A stretch of 64,000 bases of DNA from CAYQJV01 sp964417925 (GCA_964417925.1 CAYQJV010000006.1:9293-73292); one strand, 5' to 3'; positions 51,057 to 60,485 are shown, counted from the first letter of the stretch. Numbers and translations are program-made. The notes: generated from the sequence alone by a model not told the origin.

Positions 51057-52480
51057 AAAAAATTCTTGTAGTGGATGATGATCCAGATCATTTCTTCTTT
51101 TTGAAAAGTATTTTAGTAAAAAGTGAATTTGAACTGATATATGCAAGAACTGGAGAGGAAGCGCTTAAAAAAGCTTCTCAAGCAGAACTCGTTTTACTGG
51201 ATAGAGATTTTGGAAAGCTATCACAAGATGAATTCTTAGGCTCTCCTTGGGATTTCAGAAATGAAGGATTTGCAATTCTTGAAAAATTGAAGGCTGAATA
51301 TCCTTATCTTCCTGTAGTAATGATAACAAGCTATCCGGATATTGAATCCACTGAAATCGCTATAAGAAAAGGGGCTGTTGATTATATTGAATGGAGCTCT
51401 CTAATGCATAGCGAAGATTATTTTAGGGAGAGGATAAAAAGAATATTTGAAACATACGGTAAGGAAGAAAGAAAAAGGTTGATTCATAGTTTCAGAAATA
51501 TAGGAATAATAGGTATAAGTGATGCTATGTATGAGATATTTCTATTTATTGAAAAAGTGAAAAATTCTCCTGCTACTGTATTTATCACCGGAGAATCTGG
51601 GGTGGGAAAAGAACTTGTAGCAAGAGCAATTCATTTAAGAGGGGTAAGAAAAGACAAACCTTTTATTAAAGTAAGTTGTGCCAATATTCCTCAAGATTTA
51701 TTAGAATCAGAACTATTTGGTTACGAGAAAGGAGCATTTACAGGAGCGGTTAAAGAAAAACCAGGAAAATTTGAACTTGCCGATGGAGGAGTTATTTTCC
51801 TTGATGAAATAGGAGAAATAGGACCCGCTATTCAGGTGAAGTTATTAAGAGTTCTTGAAGAAAAAGCCTTTGAAAGACTGGGAGGGAAAAAAACAATCCA
51901 TGTAGATGTAAAGATAATAGCAGCAACCAATAAACCAGTAGAATCTCTATCAAAGGCAAAGTTTAGAAAGGACCTTCTACACAGACTTAAAGTACTTTCT
52001 ATCTCCATTCCACCACTACGTTATAGGAGAGAAGATATTCCTCCTCTCATAGATTACTTTATAGACAAATTTTCCAAGTACTACAATAAAACCATTGAAG
52101 GAATAACAAAAGAAGCAAGATTTTATCTTGAAAATCAAAACTATGAAGAAGGAAATGTAAGAGAGCTTCAAAATATAATCATAAGAGCTATCCATACCGC
52201 TCATAAACTAATCACACTTAAAGATATTGTACCTTCGGAAAGGGTATGTAAAAAGTTTTATAAAAAAATGTGTCCATTCCTTGAAAAAGGAAGTTGTATA
52301 CTGGTATCAAACATGAAATTAAAAGATGTGGAAAGAGAACTTATATTAAAAAGACTTGAAATGTATCAACAAGATGTTTTAGAAACTGCTTATTCTTTAG
52401 GAATAAGTAAAAGTAAGTTGTATATGAAATTAAAAGAGTACGGTATAAAACCTCCCAGAAAAAGAAAAAAGGAAGAGTGA
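51032..52480 (+). CDS. Sigma-54-dependent NtrC-family response regulator
   Basis: 482 residues. Receiver domain (KKILVVDDDPDH; phospho-acceptor Asp in VLLDRDF; Thr and Lys in MITSY and RKGAVDY) has an insertion of about 15 residues after the Asp. AAA+ domain with GESGVGKE (Walker A), intact GAFTGA loop for sigma-54 contact, DEIGE (Walker B), and a Fis-type HTH at the end (VLETAYSLGISKSKLYMKLKEYG). A cysteine cluster (CKKFYKKMCPFLEKGSC) between the two could bind metal or a cluster. Overlaps the sensor gene by 25 bases, so they form a pair; targets unknown. Confidence 0.95.
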   Translation: MDAQKHRVKKILVVDDDPDHFFFLKSILVKSEFELIYARTGEEALKKASQAELVLLDRDFGKLSQDEFLGSPWDFRNEGFAILEKLKAEYPYLPVVMITSYPDIESTEIAIRKGAVDYIEWSSLMHSEDYFRERIKRIFETYGKEERKRLIHSFRNIGIIGISDAMYEIFLFIEKVKNSPATVFITGESGVGKELVARAIHLRGVRKDKPFIKVSCANIPQDLLESELFGYEKGAFTGAVKEKPGKFELADGGVIFLDEIGEIGPAIQVKLLRVLEEKAFERLGGKKTIHVDVKIIAATNKPVESLSKAKFRKDLLHRLKVLSISIPPLRYRREDIPPLIDYFIDKFSKYYNKTIEGITKEARFYLENQNYEEGNVRELQNIIIRAIHTAHKLITLKDIVPSERVCKKFYKKMCPFLEKGSCILVSNMKLKDVERELILKRLEMYQQDVLETAYSLGISKSKLYMKLKEYGIKPPRKRKKEE

Positions 52481-52986
52481 TAGAAATATATACAGGGGAT
52501 GGAAAAGGAAAAACAACGGCAAGTTTTGGCCTTGCAATAAGAGCAGCAGGACATGGATTAAACGTAAAAATACTACAGTTTTTGAAAAGGAGCGAAACCG
52601 GTGAGATAAAATTCTTAAAAAGGTATAACGAAATAAAAGTATATCAGTTTGGAACAGGAGAATTTGTAAGAAACGGAAAAATTCCACAACATCTCAAAGA
52701 AAAAACTAAAGAAGGGTGGAAAATGTTTAAAAAATTCATACAAGATGAAAACACGGATCTTATAATCCTTGACGAATTTACCCACGTTATCAATCTATCC
52801 ATTCTAAAAAGAGAAGAAGTAATTGATTTTTTTAAAAATATTAAAAATATAGAAAAAGAAATAGTTATCACAGGAAGAAATGCGGATCCATCTCTTATAG
52901 AGATTGCAGACCTTGTAACAGAAATGAAGAAAATAAAACATCCCTATGACAAAGGCATTAAGGGAAGAAGAGGAATAGAGTATTAA
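52477..52986 (+). CDS. Corrinoid adenosyltransferase (CobA/CobO/BtuR)
   Basis: 169 residues. P-loop YTGDGKGKTTASFGLAIRA, FLK, DEFTH and TGRNA are conserved in the CobA-type cob(I)alamin adenosyltransferases, which make adenosylcobalamin. Starts at GTG overlapping the TGA of the regulator (GTGA). No other cobalamin gene is adjacent, so it likely serves salvage for B12-dependent enzymes such as the radical SAM protein at 14694. Confidence 0.9.
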   Translation: MIEIYTGDGKGKTTASFGLAIRAAGHGLNVKILQFLKRSETGEIKFLKRYNEIKVYQFGTGEFVRNGKIPQHLKEKTKEGWKMFKKFIQDENTDLIILDEFTHVINLSILKREEVIDFFKNIKNIEKEIVITGRNADPSLIEIADLVTEMKKIKHPYDKGIKGRRGIEY

Positions 52987-53001
52987 GTTACATATGAAGA
53001 G

Positions 53002-53448
53002 TTACACATCTTTTACCATTACATAGGCATCCTCTCCATTTCTATAATAGTGTTTTCGGGTATATATTATTTTAAAGCCTTCCTTTTTATAAAAGTTAAT
53101 TGCAGGATGATTTGACACTCTTACCTCAAGATAGATTCTTTTTACATTTTTTTCAGAAGCTTCAGATATTATCTTCCTCATAAGAAAGCTCCCTATCCTT
53201 TTCCTTCTTTCTTCCCGCTTAACTGCGACATTTAAAATGTGCATTTCATCACCCACAATCCAAGCAATTATATACCCAACTACCTTTTCATCTTTTTTGG
53301 CTACATAAAAAAGAGAGACTGGATTTTTCAGTTCATGGTAAAATATAAACTTGTTCCAAGGATCTTTAAACGATTCTTTTTCTATAGCATAAACTTCTTC
53401 AACATCTTTATTCTTTGCCTTTTCTATCACTATACTTTCTCTCTGCAT
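53002..53448 (-). CDS. rimI: Ribosomal protein S18-alanine N-acetyltransferase-like
   Basis: 148 residues, GNAT fold: acetyl-CoA loop VAVKREERRKRIGSFLM (RxxGxA-type), LEVRVSNHPAINFYKKEGFK is split by the family's NxxAxxFYxxxGF motif. Its position after tsaE-tsaB supports RimI. ATG overlaps tsaB by 41 bases, an unusually long overlap; a GTG six codons later would reduce it only slightly. Confidence 0.88.
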   Translation of the reverse strand: MQRESIVIEKAKNKDVEEVYAIEKESFKDPWNKFIFYHELKNPVSLFYVAKKDEKVVGYIIAWIVGDEMHILNVAVKREERRKRIGSFLMRKIISEASEKNVKRIYLEVRVSNHPAINFYKKEGFKIIYTRKHYYRNGEDAYVMVKDV

Positions 53449-54109
53449 CGGTAACCCGCATGTAAAAAGGTTCTATTGTTACTGGATCATCTATCACTCC
53501 TTTTTTTATATATTCTTTGGCAATTTCTGCAACTACAGCAGAGTAAGGATATAAAAGATAAGGTGTTATTATTTCTACACCTTCTATTTTTTTTAAGCTT
53601 TCTTCACATTTCACTACCCCTGGTCCTGCTACATATACCTTTTCTTTTTTTAAAAAATCCCCTATATATTCTTTTATTTGTTGATATTCTATTATTGCAT
53701 AATCCCTTATCTTCTCCTTTTTAAAATAAAGCCCTGCGTAAAGCTGAGTTTTTCCTGCATCCGCAAGAACAAGCGTTAAAGCAGTGATTTTCAAGGATCT
53801 ACAAATGGCATCCAAAGTATTTACTGTTTTTAAAGGAAGACCATAAATAAAAGAAACTGTTTTTGCTACAGCCATTCCTGTCCTGAGAGAGGTAAACATA
53901 CCAGGACCTGCTGAAACACCTACTCCCTTTACATCTTTTATGTTCACATCCATTTCTTTAAAAAGTTCTAAAAGCATGGGAAATAATTTTTCATTGTGAT
54001 TTGCAGGAGTATAAAGAGAATACTCCCCTACTACTTTTTTTTCATCAATAAGTGCTATTGAAGAAAACTTAAAGCTGGTTTCTATTCCTAAATAAAATTC
54101 TCTATCCAT
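53408..54109 (-). CDS. tsaB: tRNA threonylcarbamoyladenosine biosynthesis protein TsaB
   Basis: 233 residues, ASKHA fold: GIETSFKFSSIALI, VGVSAGPGMFTSLRTGM (the SxGPGSFTGLR family loop), ADAGKTQLYAGLY. Partner of TsaD and TsaE in t6A37 modification of tRNAs reading ANN codons. Overlaps tsaE by 22 bases. tsaD is not in the window. Confidence 0.95.
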   Translation of the reverse strand: MDREFYLGIETSFKFSSIALIDEKKVVGEYSLYTPANHNEKLFPMLLELFKEMDVNIKDVKGVGVSAGPGMFTSLRTGMAVAKTVSFIYGLPLKTVNTLDAICRSLKITALTLVLADAGKTQLYAGLYFKKEKIRDYAIIEYQQIKEYIGDFLKKEKVYVAGPGVVKCEESLKKIEGVEIITPYLLYPYSAVVAEIAKEYIKKGVIDDPVTIEPFYMRVTDAERKYSDRKGKE

Positions 54110-54516
54110 CCTTTAATAGTAAACCTCCTTTTTGTAGAATTTATTATTTCTATCCTTACTTCAATCTTTTGTGGAGGAAGCCACTGTTCTGCTCGATCTG
54201 CCCATTCTACAATTGCTATAGCATCTTCTTTTATAAAATCTTCAAAATCAATACTTGGTATCTCATCAACGGAAAGTCTAAATAGGTCTATATGATGAAC
54301 AATTTTTTTATTCTTATAAGTTGCTACTATTGTGAAACTTGGGCTTTTAACCTCCTCTTCAATACCTATTCCTCGTACAATTCCTTTTACCAGTACTGTC
54401 TTACCTGCTCCCAATTCTCCATACAAAGCAACAATGTCACCTTCTTTCAACACCTTACCTATTTTTTCTCCCAACTTTTCGGTCTCCGTTGGAGAAGCAG
54501 TGTAAATTACTTTCAT
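54088..54516 (-). CDS. tsaE: tRNA threonylcarbamoyladenosine biosynthesis protein TsaE
   Basis: 142 residues. Walker A GELGAGKT, SPSFTIV switch, HIDLFRL and IVEWADRAEQWLP are TsaE signatures. ATPase of the t6A complex. Overlaps coaX by four bases. Confidence 0.96.
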   Translation of the reverse strand: MKVIYTASPTETEKLGEKIGKVLKEGDIVALYGELGAGKTVLVKGIVRGIGIEEEVKSPSFTIVATYKNKKIVHHIDLFRLSVDEIPSIDFEDFIKEDAIAIVEWADRAEQWLPPQKIEVRIEIINSTKRRFTIKGWIENFI

Positions 54517-55262
54517 CGATTCAATCTGTAGAGATGTATAAGTCCTTTTATCCCCAGATCAGGATCTATGGCGTCGATAGCTGGAACTAAACCTGCAAGT
54601 GTCTCTGCAAGTCCTCCTGTGGCAATAAAGGTAAATTCCTTTTTTGTTTCTCTTTTAACTGCAGCCTTTACCGATTCTATAAAACCTATACTTAAAAGGT
54701 ATATTCCTGATCTCATACATTCTTCAGTACTCTGTCCTATAAATCTCTCTGGTTTTTTAATCTCTACATCAAAAAGTTTTGACGTTCTTTTTACAAGATT
54801 TTCAAAACTTGCCTTTATCCCAGGTGCAATTATACCTCCAAGATGTTTACCATCTTCTGTAACAAAATCCACAGTAGTTGCTGTGCCGAAGTCTACTATA
54901 GCTATATTTTTTCTATACTCATGAAATGCTCCAACTACATTTGCAATCCTATCTTCTCCCATCGTTCCTGGAACGCTGTACCCAGGAACTAAACCAGTAT
55001 TAAGGTCCCAACTAACCCTTAAAGGCTGAGTAATTCCAAACTTACCCTTGAGTACCGACTCATACAGAGGATTAAGAGAAGGAACTGCTGAGGCAATCAC
55101 TGCGTCCTCTAAATGAGTAATTCCAAAAAGCTCAAACATGATGTATATCTCATCCTCGGTATAGTTATATCTTGTAGAAAGCGAGAACTTCCTTTTTATT
55201 CCTTCATCGTCAAATCCAGCAACTCTCACAGTTGTATTACCAATTATTATTGCTACTTTCAT
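54513..55262 (-). CDS. coaX: Type III pantothenate kinase
   Basis: 249 residues. GEDRIANVVGA (GxDR, pantothenate binding), DFGTATTVDFV, GGIIAPGI, TGGLAE and DPDLGIKGL are CoaX motifs. The first motif, DxGNT in the family, is IIGNT here: the conserved Asp is Ile6. This enzyme phosphorylates pantothenate in CoA synthesis. Between birA and tsaE with overlaps on both sides. Confidence 0.92.
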   Translation of the reverse strand: MKVAIIIGNTTVRVAGFDDEGIKRKFSLSTRYNYTEDEIYIMFELFGITHLEDAVIASAVPSLNPLYESVLKGKFGITQPLRVSWDLNTGLVPGYSVPGTMGEDRIANVVGAFHEYRKNIAIVDFGTATTVDFVTEDGKHLGGIIAPGIKASFENLVKRTSKLFDVEIKKPERFIGQSTEECMRSGIYLLSIGFIESVKAAVKRETKKEFTFIATGGLAETLAGLVPAIDAIDPDLGIKGLIHLYRLNR

Positions 55263-55948
55263 ATTATCTTTACCACCTCCTTTAAATTTATTATAAAAGG
55301 TTTACCATGTGTAGAAATTATTACTAAATTTGCATCTTCATCTATATCCATAACCTTTCCTACAAACCATCCCGAAGTTGTTTCTATTTTGATCTCTTTA
55401 TTCCATATATCCATTTTGTTTTTCATATCAGCCAAAAAATATTTAAACCCATGTGTTTTAAAAATTTCTATGACTTCTCTAATGGCTTGAATAAGAAGAT
55501 TAATTATTTCTTCAAGATCATACTTTTTCCCGGTTTCTATATACATTGAACTTGCATTTATATAATGAGGGAAATACTCTATATTTACATTCAATCCTAT
55601 CCCTGCAAGAATTTTATCTTTGTAATATTCTACAAGAATACCACATATCTTACCTGCTTTGCTGTAGACATCATTGGGAGGCTTAATTAAACACTCTATC
55701 CCTTCTCTTTCTAAGAAGTTAGAAACTGCAAAAGAAAGAACCAGCGGAATCGAAGGATGCACCAAACCATCTGAAGAATCTACATAAGTCATCCATACTC
55801 CTCCTGAAGGTGAATACCATTTCCTATTGTATCTTCCTCTACCTGCAGTTTGTTTATCTGCGATAACTACAAAAGGAGGATTTATGGTAATTCTCTTTGC
55901 ATGCTCTTGCGTCGAATCTATATCTTCAAAACGTATTATGTGCATCAA
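55259..55948 (-). CDS. birA: Biotin-[acetyl-CoA-carboxylase] ligase, catalytic type without regulatory HTH
   Basis: 229 residues. DSTQ, GRGRYNRKW, GGVWMT, IKPPNDVY (usually KWPND), GKICGILVE and GIGLNVN are catalytic-site motifs. No N-terminal helix-turn-helix, so it does not regulate transcription. Overlaps coaX by four bases and the upstream gene by 23. Confidence 0.95.
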   Translation of the reverse strand: MMHIIRFEDIDSTQEHAKRITINPPFVVIADKQTAGRGRYNRKWYSPSGGVWMTYVDSSDGLVHPSIPLVLSFAVSNFLEREGIECLIKPPNDVYSKAGKICGILVEYYKDKILAGIGLNVNIEYFPHYINASSMYIETGKKYDLEEIINLLIQAIREVIEIFKTHGFKYFLADMKNKMDIWNKEIKIETTSGWFVGKVMDIDEDANLVIISTHGKPFIINLKEVVKII

Positions 55949-57116
55949 ATCTTTTTATAGGCACAAAGAGAGATACATAAGTATGGTTATGGGGATGTTT
56001 TAATCTCCAACTTATAGGACCATCCATCTCTATTCCTTCATGAATGATAAGTTTAACACCAGAGGCAAAGTTAAATTCAACTGAAAATATAAGCCTCGAT
56101 TCTTTACTAAACTTATCCTCTACCTCTACTCCATTGTAAACTCTTTTCCGCCAACTTATCTGATAGCCCGCCCATACCGTTGTGATTTTGGAAACCCTTC
56201 TTATGTATTTTATATGCATACCTTTCCAATCCCTCACATAAGAAGAGGTATCGGTACGATGGATCTTTGGAAAAAATGTATATTCAAACAAAAACCTATT
56301 CCCCCTTCCTATACCCATTTCAACAAAAGGCTCAATATAGAGCGCAAACAAAGTATCATAACCTATCTTTTTCTCTGGAATAAAATAATAAAAAATCCTT
56401 CTTTCACCAGCATACTGAAACATACATCCTAACCATAAGTTTTCTAAAGGTGAAACCTCCAATCTTATCCCACCTCTAAGCGAATCAAACTTTTCAGTTC
56501 TATAATTCAACGGATTTCTATAGATTCTTGTCCCTTGGGTAGTAAAGCTATGCTTTATTTTCAATCTTAACCTTTCATTGATTTTACTAATGTATAGCTG
56601 AAATCTAAAAGGTATTTGATAATACACCATTAAATCTGGACCTGGAGGGGTGAATCTTGAAGCAAAGTTCCTGTCAAAATCTTTAAACCCTATAAAAAAT
56701 TCAACATAGTTTAACCAGTTCTTTATATATCCTACACCAAAGCCCACTTCATCACTATATTTATAAAAATAAGGGATAATTTCTAAAAACAACCATAAAT
56801 TATTAAGTTTCAAGTAAGGCTCTATTCTATGTTCGTAATGGTTTATTCCATAATCATCAATTCTTCTATACCTATATCTTGCACCAAAGTTTTTATACAT
56901 TGGGAATATAAACTTCGCCTCGTATACATCGTACCATTTAATCAAATCTAAACATCCTTGCGAGGATCTAAAAGCTGAACTGATTGAATCGTATGCAAGC
57001 TCCCATTCCCTAAGGAATTTAGCTATGTTCATATCCAAAAGATAGAGTTCGCATTTATCCTCTGGCTCTATTATGGTATTTTGGACAAGAACCGTCCACA
57101 AAATTACACAGGGCAT
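55926..57116 (-). CDS. Predicted outer-membrane beta-barrel protein of unknown function
   Basis: 396 residues. After a weak hydrophobic N-terminus the sequence is rich in aromatic residues with alternating hydrophobic patterns (e.g. NHYEHRIEPYLKLNNLWLFLEI, RFQLYISKINERLRLKIKHSF) that predict amphipathic transmembrane strands. No family recognised. Start is set at ATG 57116 because the longer frame starts with a TTG that is the -35 box of a promoter ending five bases before 57116; leaderless. Lies within the cdsA-birA operon but has its own promoter. Confidence 0.7.
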   Translation of the reverse strand: MPCVILWTVLVQNTIIEPEDKCELYLLDMNIAKFLREWELAYDSISSAFRSSQGCLDLIKWYDVYEAKFIFPMYKNFGARYRYRRIDDYGINHYEHRIEPYLKLNNLWLFLEIIPYFYKYSDEVGFGVGYIKNWLNYVEFFIGFKDFDRNFASRFTPPGPDLMVYYQIPFRFQLYISKINERLRLKIKHSFTTQGTRIYRNPLNYRTEKFDSLRGGIRLEVSPLENLWLGCMFQYAGERRIFYYFIPEKKIGYDTLFALYIEPFVEMGIGRGNRFLFEYTFFPKIHRTDTSSYVRDWKGMHIKYIRRVSKITTVWAGYQISWRKRVYNGVEVEDKFSKESRLIFSVEFNFASGVKLIIHEGIEMDGPISWRLKHPHNHTYVSLFVPIKRFDAHNTF

Positions 57117-57121
57117 ATTTA

Positions 57122-57149
57122 AATTTACACACCTTAAACGAAAAGTCAA
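57122..57149 (-). promoter_or_regulatory. Internal promoter before the barrel gene (leaderless type)
   Basis: TTGACT at 57149-57144, 16-base spacer, TAAATT at 57127-57122, five bases to ATG 57116. It lies in the last bases of cdsA and the gap. Confidence 0.6.
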
Positions 57150-57952
57150 TATAAAAGAAGATATTTAAAAAGATAGTAAAATGTAGGAATTGTAAAGATA
57201 AGGCTATCAGTTCTGTCAAGCACCCCCCCATGTTCTGAAAATATTTTACTACTATCCTTCACTCCCTTCTCTCTCTTAAAGCCCGATTCAAACACATCAC
57301 CCAACTCTGCAATTACTCCCAATATAAGAGATGAAATAAATATAAACCAGCAAGGAATGTTTCTTAAAAAGATAAATCTGTAAATAATTGAAAATCCAAG
57401 ACTCCATATCACCCCCCCAAAGAATCCTTCCCAAGTCTTCTTTGGAGACAGTTTACCTACAAGTTTATGCCTTCCCAACCACAGTCCAGTAAAATAAGCT
57501 CCTGTATCATTTATCCATGTTACAGCAAAAGGAAAAAGTAAAATCCAATAGCCATTCTCATAAAAAAGAGAAATCTCCTTTAATTCCAATAAATGTCCTG
57601 GTAGCCATCCAAGATAAAAGAGAGAAAAGAAAAGAGGTAAAAAATTCTTTACCGGAGTCTCCGCATAGACAAATATCCATGATATTACTCCAACTATAAA
57701 ATACATAAAGATTACAAACTCCATATATTCATGTAAGAAGAAATAAGCAAACAATACACACACAATTCCTATAAAAGAAACAAAATAAAAAATTACATTT
57801 TTAATTTCACATAACTTTAAAAACTCATAATCTGCGAAACACAACCACAAAATTAAAAAAAGAAATACAAAAAAAGAAGGGAGATAAAGAATAAACATTA
57901 TAAGAGGAACAAGAATAAAAGAAACTATAATCCTTTTTACCAGACTACTCAC
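57146..57952 (-). CDS. cdsA: Phosphatidate cytidylyltransferase
   Basis: 268 residues, about eight hydrophobic segments. SPKKTWEGFFGG and DVFESGFKREKGVKDSSK...HGGVLDRTDSL are the catalytic signature of CdsA. Makes CDP-diacylglycerol in phospholipid synthesis. Overlaps uppS by eight bases. Confidence 0.96.
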   Translation of the reverse strand: MSSLVKRIIVSFILVPLIMFILYLPSFFVFLFLILWLCFADYEFLKLCEIKNVIFYFVSFIGIVCVLFAYFFLHEYMEFVIFMYFIVGVISWIFVYAETPVKNFLPLFFSLFYLGWLPGHLLELKEISLFYENGYWILLFPFAVTWINDTGAYFTGLWLGRHKLVGKLSPKKTWEGFFGGVIWSLGFSIIYRFIFLRNIPCWFIFISSLILGVIAELGDVFESGFKREKGVKDSSKIFSEHGGVLDRTDSLIFTIPTFYYLFKYLLLY

Positions 57953-58646
57953 TTACTGCTCCAAATCTTCTTTCTCTATTACTGAAATCTTCAATCGCTT
58001 TTATAAGTTCTTTCTTTGTAAAATCAGGCCATAGTGTCTTTGTAAAGTAAAGTTCTGTATAAGCGATTTGCCAAAGAAGGAAATTTGAAATCCTTATCTC
58101 CCCTCCTGTTCTTATAAGAAGATCAGGATCTGGTATTTGAGAAAGGTAAAGAAATTTCTTAAATTTCTCTTCATCTATATTTTTCGCGTTTTCTTTTATT
58201 ATTTTATTAACTGCATCTACTATTTCTGCTCTCCCACTATAGTTTATAGCAAGCACCAAGTTAAGTCCTGTATTTTTTTCTGTCTTTTTTTCAAGTTCCT
58301 TAATACCTCTTACTACTTCCTCTGGAAGGCCCTTCTCTCTTCCTATCATTTTAAATTTTACATTATTCTTTACAAGCTCTTCCTCTTCCTCTTTTACAAG
58401 TTTGGAAAGCATTTGCATCAATTCGTCTACTTCTCTTTTAGGCCTTTTCCAATTCTCAGTAGAAAATGTAAAAAGAGTAAGATACTGCACTCCTAATTCT
58501 CCACAAGCTCTAACTATTTCCCTAACCCTCTTTACCCCTTCTCTATGACCGTATATTCTTGGAAGCATTCTCTTTTTAGCCCATCTTCCATTACCATCCA
58601 TTATTATGGCAATATGAGTAGGTATTTTCAGTTGTTTTTTTTTCAA
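57945..58646 (-). CDS. uppS: Undecaprenyl diphosphate synthase
   Basis: 233 residues. IAIIMDGNGRWAKKR (catalytic Asp), GHREGVKRVREIV, FTFSTENWKRP, RTGGEIRISNFLLWQ and FTKTLWPDF are standard. Cis-prenyltransferase for the cell-wall lipid carrier. Four bases after frr. Confidence 0.98.
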   Translation of the reverse strand: MKKKQLKIPTHIAIIMDGNGRWAKKRMLPRIYGHREGVKRVREIVRACGELGVQYLTLFTFSTENWKRPKREVDELMQMLSKLVKEEEEELVKNNVKFKMIGREKGLPEEVVRGIKELEKKTEKNTGLNLVLAINYSGRAEIVDAVNKIIKENAKNIDEEKFKKFLYLSQIPDPDLLIRTGGEIRISNFLLWQIAYTELYFTKTLWPDFTKKELIKAIEDFSNRERRFGAVSE

Positions 58647-58650
58647 ATTT

Positions 58651-59208
58651 TTAACCCTCCATTATTTCCTTTTCTTTTTTGGAAAGAATCTCATCTATTT
58701 TTTTTATATAGTTATCTGTAAGTTCTTGAATCTTCTTTTGTCCCATGTGCATTTCATCTTCAGAAATTTCTTTATCTTTTTCCATCTTTTTCAATTTTTC
58801 TATCGCATCCCTTCTTATATTTCTTATTGCAACTCTACTATCTTCTGCAAGTTTTGATACAAGTTTTACAAGCTCCCTTCTTCTCTCTTCTGTAAGTGGA
58901 GGAAGATTTATTCTTATTATATTTCCATCCACCGCTGGAGTGAGTCCCAGATCTGCCTTATAAATGGCTTTCTCTATTTCTGGCACAACATTTTTATCCC
59001 ATGCTTGGATTACCAATGTCCTTGGCTCTGGAACACCTATTGAAGCTATTTGCTTTAAAGGAACTTGAGTTCCATAGTAATCTACTTTTATCCCATCCAA
59101 TAACGCAGGATTGGCTCTACCCGTCCTTATCCTCAAAAATTCTTGACTTAAAATTTCAAGGGTCTTCTTCATTTTCTCTTCTGCCTCTCTATATATATTT
59201 TCAAACAT
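58651..59208 (-). CDS. frr: Ribosome recycling factor
   Basis: 185 residues, normal length. LRTGRANPALLDGIKVDYYG, QIASIGVPEPRTLVIQAWD and RVAIRNIRRDAIEKLKKMEKD are conserved. Overlaps pyrH by eight bases. Confidence 0.98.
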   Translation of the reverse strand: MFENIYREAEEKMKKTLEILSQEFLRIRTGRANPALLDGIKVDYYGTQVPLKQIASIGVPEPRTLVIQAWDKNVVPEIEKAIYKADLGLTPAVDGNIIRINLPPLTEERRRELVKLVSKLAEDSRVAIRNIRRDAIEKLKKMEKDKEISEDEMHMGQKKIQELTDNYIKKIDEILSKKEKEIMEG

Positions 59209-59905
59209 TTTTCCCTCCTTTTTTAATAACTGTACCTACCTTACCTTCCTTTAACGCTTTTAATATGTTTCCCTTTTTGTAGATATTTATCACCAAAATC
59301 ACAAGATTATTTTCCTCTGCAAGAGTAAAGGCAGTTTTATCCATTACTCGGAGATTATTCTTTAATGCAAATGAATAATCTATTTCTGAAAAGAACTTTG
59401 CATCAGAGTATTGCAAAGGATCCTTGTCATACACTCCATCCACCTTTGTTCCTTTTATCAGAATTTTAGCGCCTATTTCTATAGCCCGCAAAACCGATGC
59501 GGTATCAGTAGTAAAATAAGGGTTAGAGGTACCTCCTGAAAGGACAACTATTTTGCTCTCCATATCTCTTCTTACCTCTTCAGGATTAAAAAACTTGACC
59601 CATGGAAGATAAACTGCAGAATAATGCTCTACCTTTATCCCCTTTCTTTGAAGAATCCCTTTTAAATGCATTCCATTAATCACAGTTGCAAGCATTCCCA
59701 TTCTATCTCCGGTAACTCTATCAACTGTTTTTAAATTCTCCCCTCTCACAATATTTCCGCCTCCTACCAATAAAGCAATTTTAAATCCATCTTTTCTAAG
59801 GATACAGAGATCTTCTATTACCGCATAAAGAGTTGAAATGTCTTCAAATAACTCACCATTTAATTTTAAAAGAATTTTCTTACGATTTGTTTCAGTACTC
59901 TCCAA
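59201..59905 (-). CDS. pyrH: UMP kinase
   Basis: 234 residues. Amino-acid-kinase fold with LLVGGGNIVRG, DRMGMLATVINGMHL, SGGTSNPYFTTDTAS and KVDGVYDKDP, the PyrH signatures. KLNGELF replaces the common KLSGE motif. Overlaps tsf by 14 bases. Confidence 0.97.
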   Translation of the reverse strand: MESTETNRKKILLKLNGELFEDISTLYAVIEDLCILRKDGFKIALLVGGGNIVRGENLKTVDRVTGDRMGMLATVINGMHLKGILQRKGIKVEHYSAVYLPWVKFFNPEEVRRDMESKIVVLSGGTSNPYFTTDTASVLRAIEIGAKILIKGTKVDGVYDKDPLQYSDAKFFSEIDYSFALKNNLRVMDKTAFTLAEENNLVILVINIYKKGNILKALKEGKVGTVIKKGGKNV

Positions 59906-60485
59906 CCTTGAATCTTACAAATCTTTTTATTACAATGTTTTCTCCAAATTTAGCTATGTTCTGTTTTACATACTCTCCTACCGTTATTTCAGGATTTTTT
60001 ACAAAAGGTTGTTCAAGAAGACATGCCTCCTTATAAAATTTTTCAAGCCTACCTTCCACAATTTTATCTATTACATGGGAAGGTTTACCACTTTTTTCTG
60101 CCTGGGCTCTGTATATCTCTTTTTCCCTCTCTATCACGTCTTGTGGAACATCCTCCCGAGAAACAGAAACCGGATCAGTAGCAGCAATATGCATTGCGAT
60201 GTCATGAACAAATCTTTTGAATTCTTCATTCTTTGCCACAAAATCCGACTCACAATTCACCTCTACCAGAACACCGAGTTTTGCTCCAGGATGTATATAG
60301 GCATCTACCACTCCTTCCTGAGTTTCTCTTCCCGCCTTTTTTTCTGCTTTTGCAATACCCGCTTTTCTCAAATACTCAATTGCCTTTTCTATATCCCCTC
60401 CTGTTTCTTCAAGTGCTTTTTTACAATCCATAACCCCTGCACCAGTTCTCCTCCGTAATTCTTTAATTGCTTCCATATTTTTCAT
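59892..60485 (-). CDS. tsf: Elongation factor Ts
   Basis: 197 residues, the short form found in Thermus-like bacteria and mitochondrial relatives. RTGAGVMDCKKALEETGGDIEKA and ESDFVAKNEEF identify it. Recycles EF-Tu-GDP. One base from rpsB. Confidence 0.98.
   Translation of the reverse strand: MKNMEAIKELRRRTGAGVMDCKKALEETGGDIEKAIEYLRKAGIAKAEKKAGRETQEGVVDAYIHPGAKLGVLVEVNCESDFVAKNEEFKRFVHDIAMHIAATDPVSVSREDVPQDVIEREKEIYRAQAEKSGKPSHVIDKIVEGRLEKFYKEACLLEQPFVKNPEITVGEYVKQNIAKFGENIVIKRFVRFKVGEY

Noticed and set aside
57117..57149. TTG start giving the barrel protein 11 extra residues
   Set aside because: The TTG belongs to a TTGACT -35 box correctly spaced from a -10 before ATG 57116.
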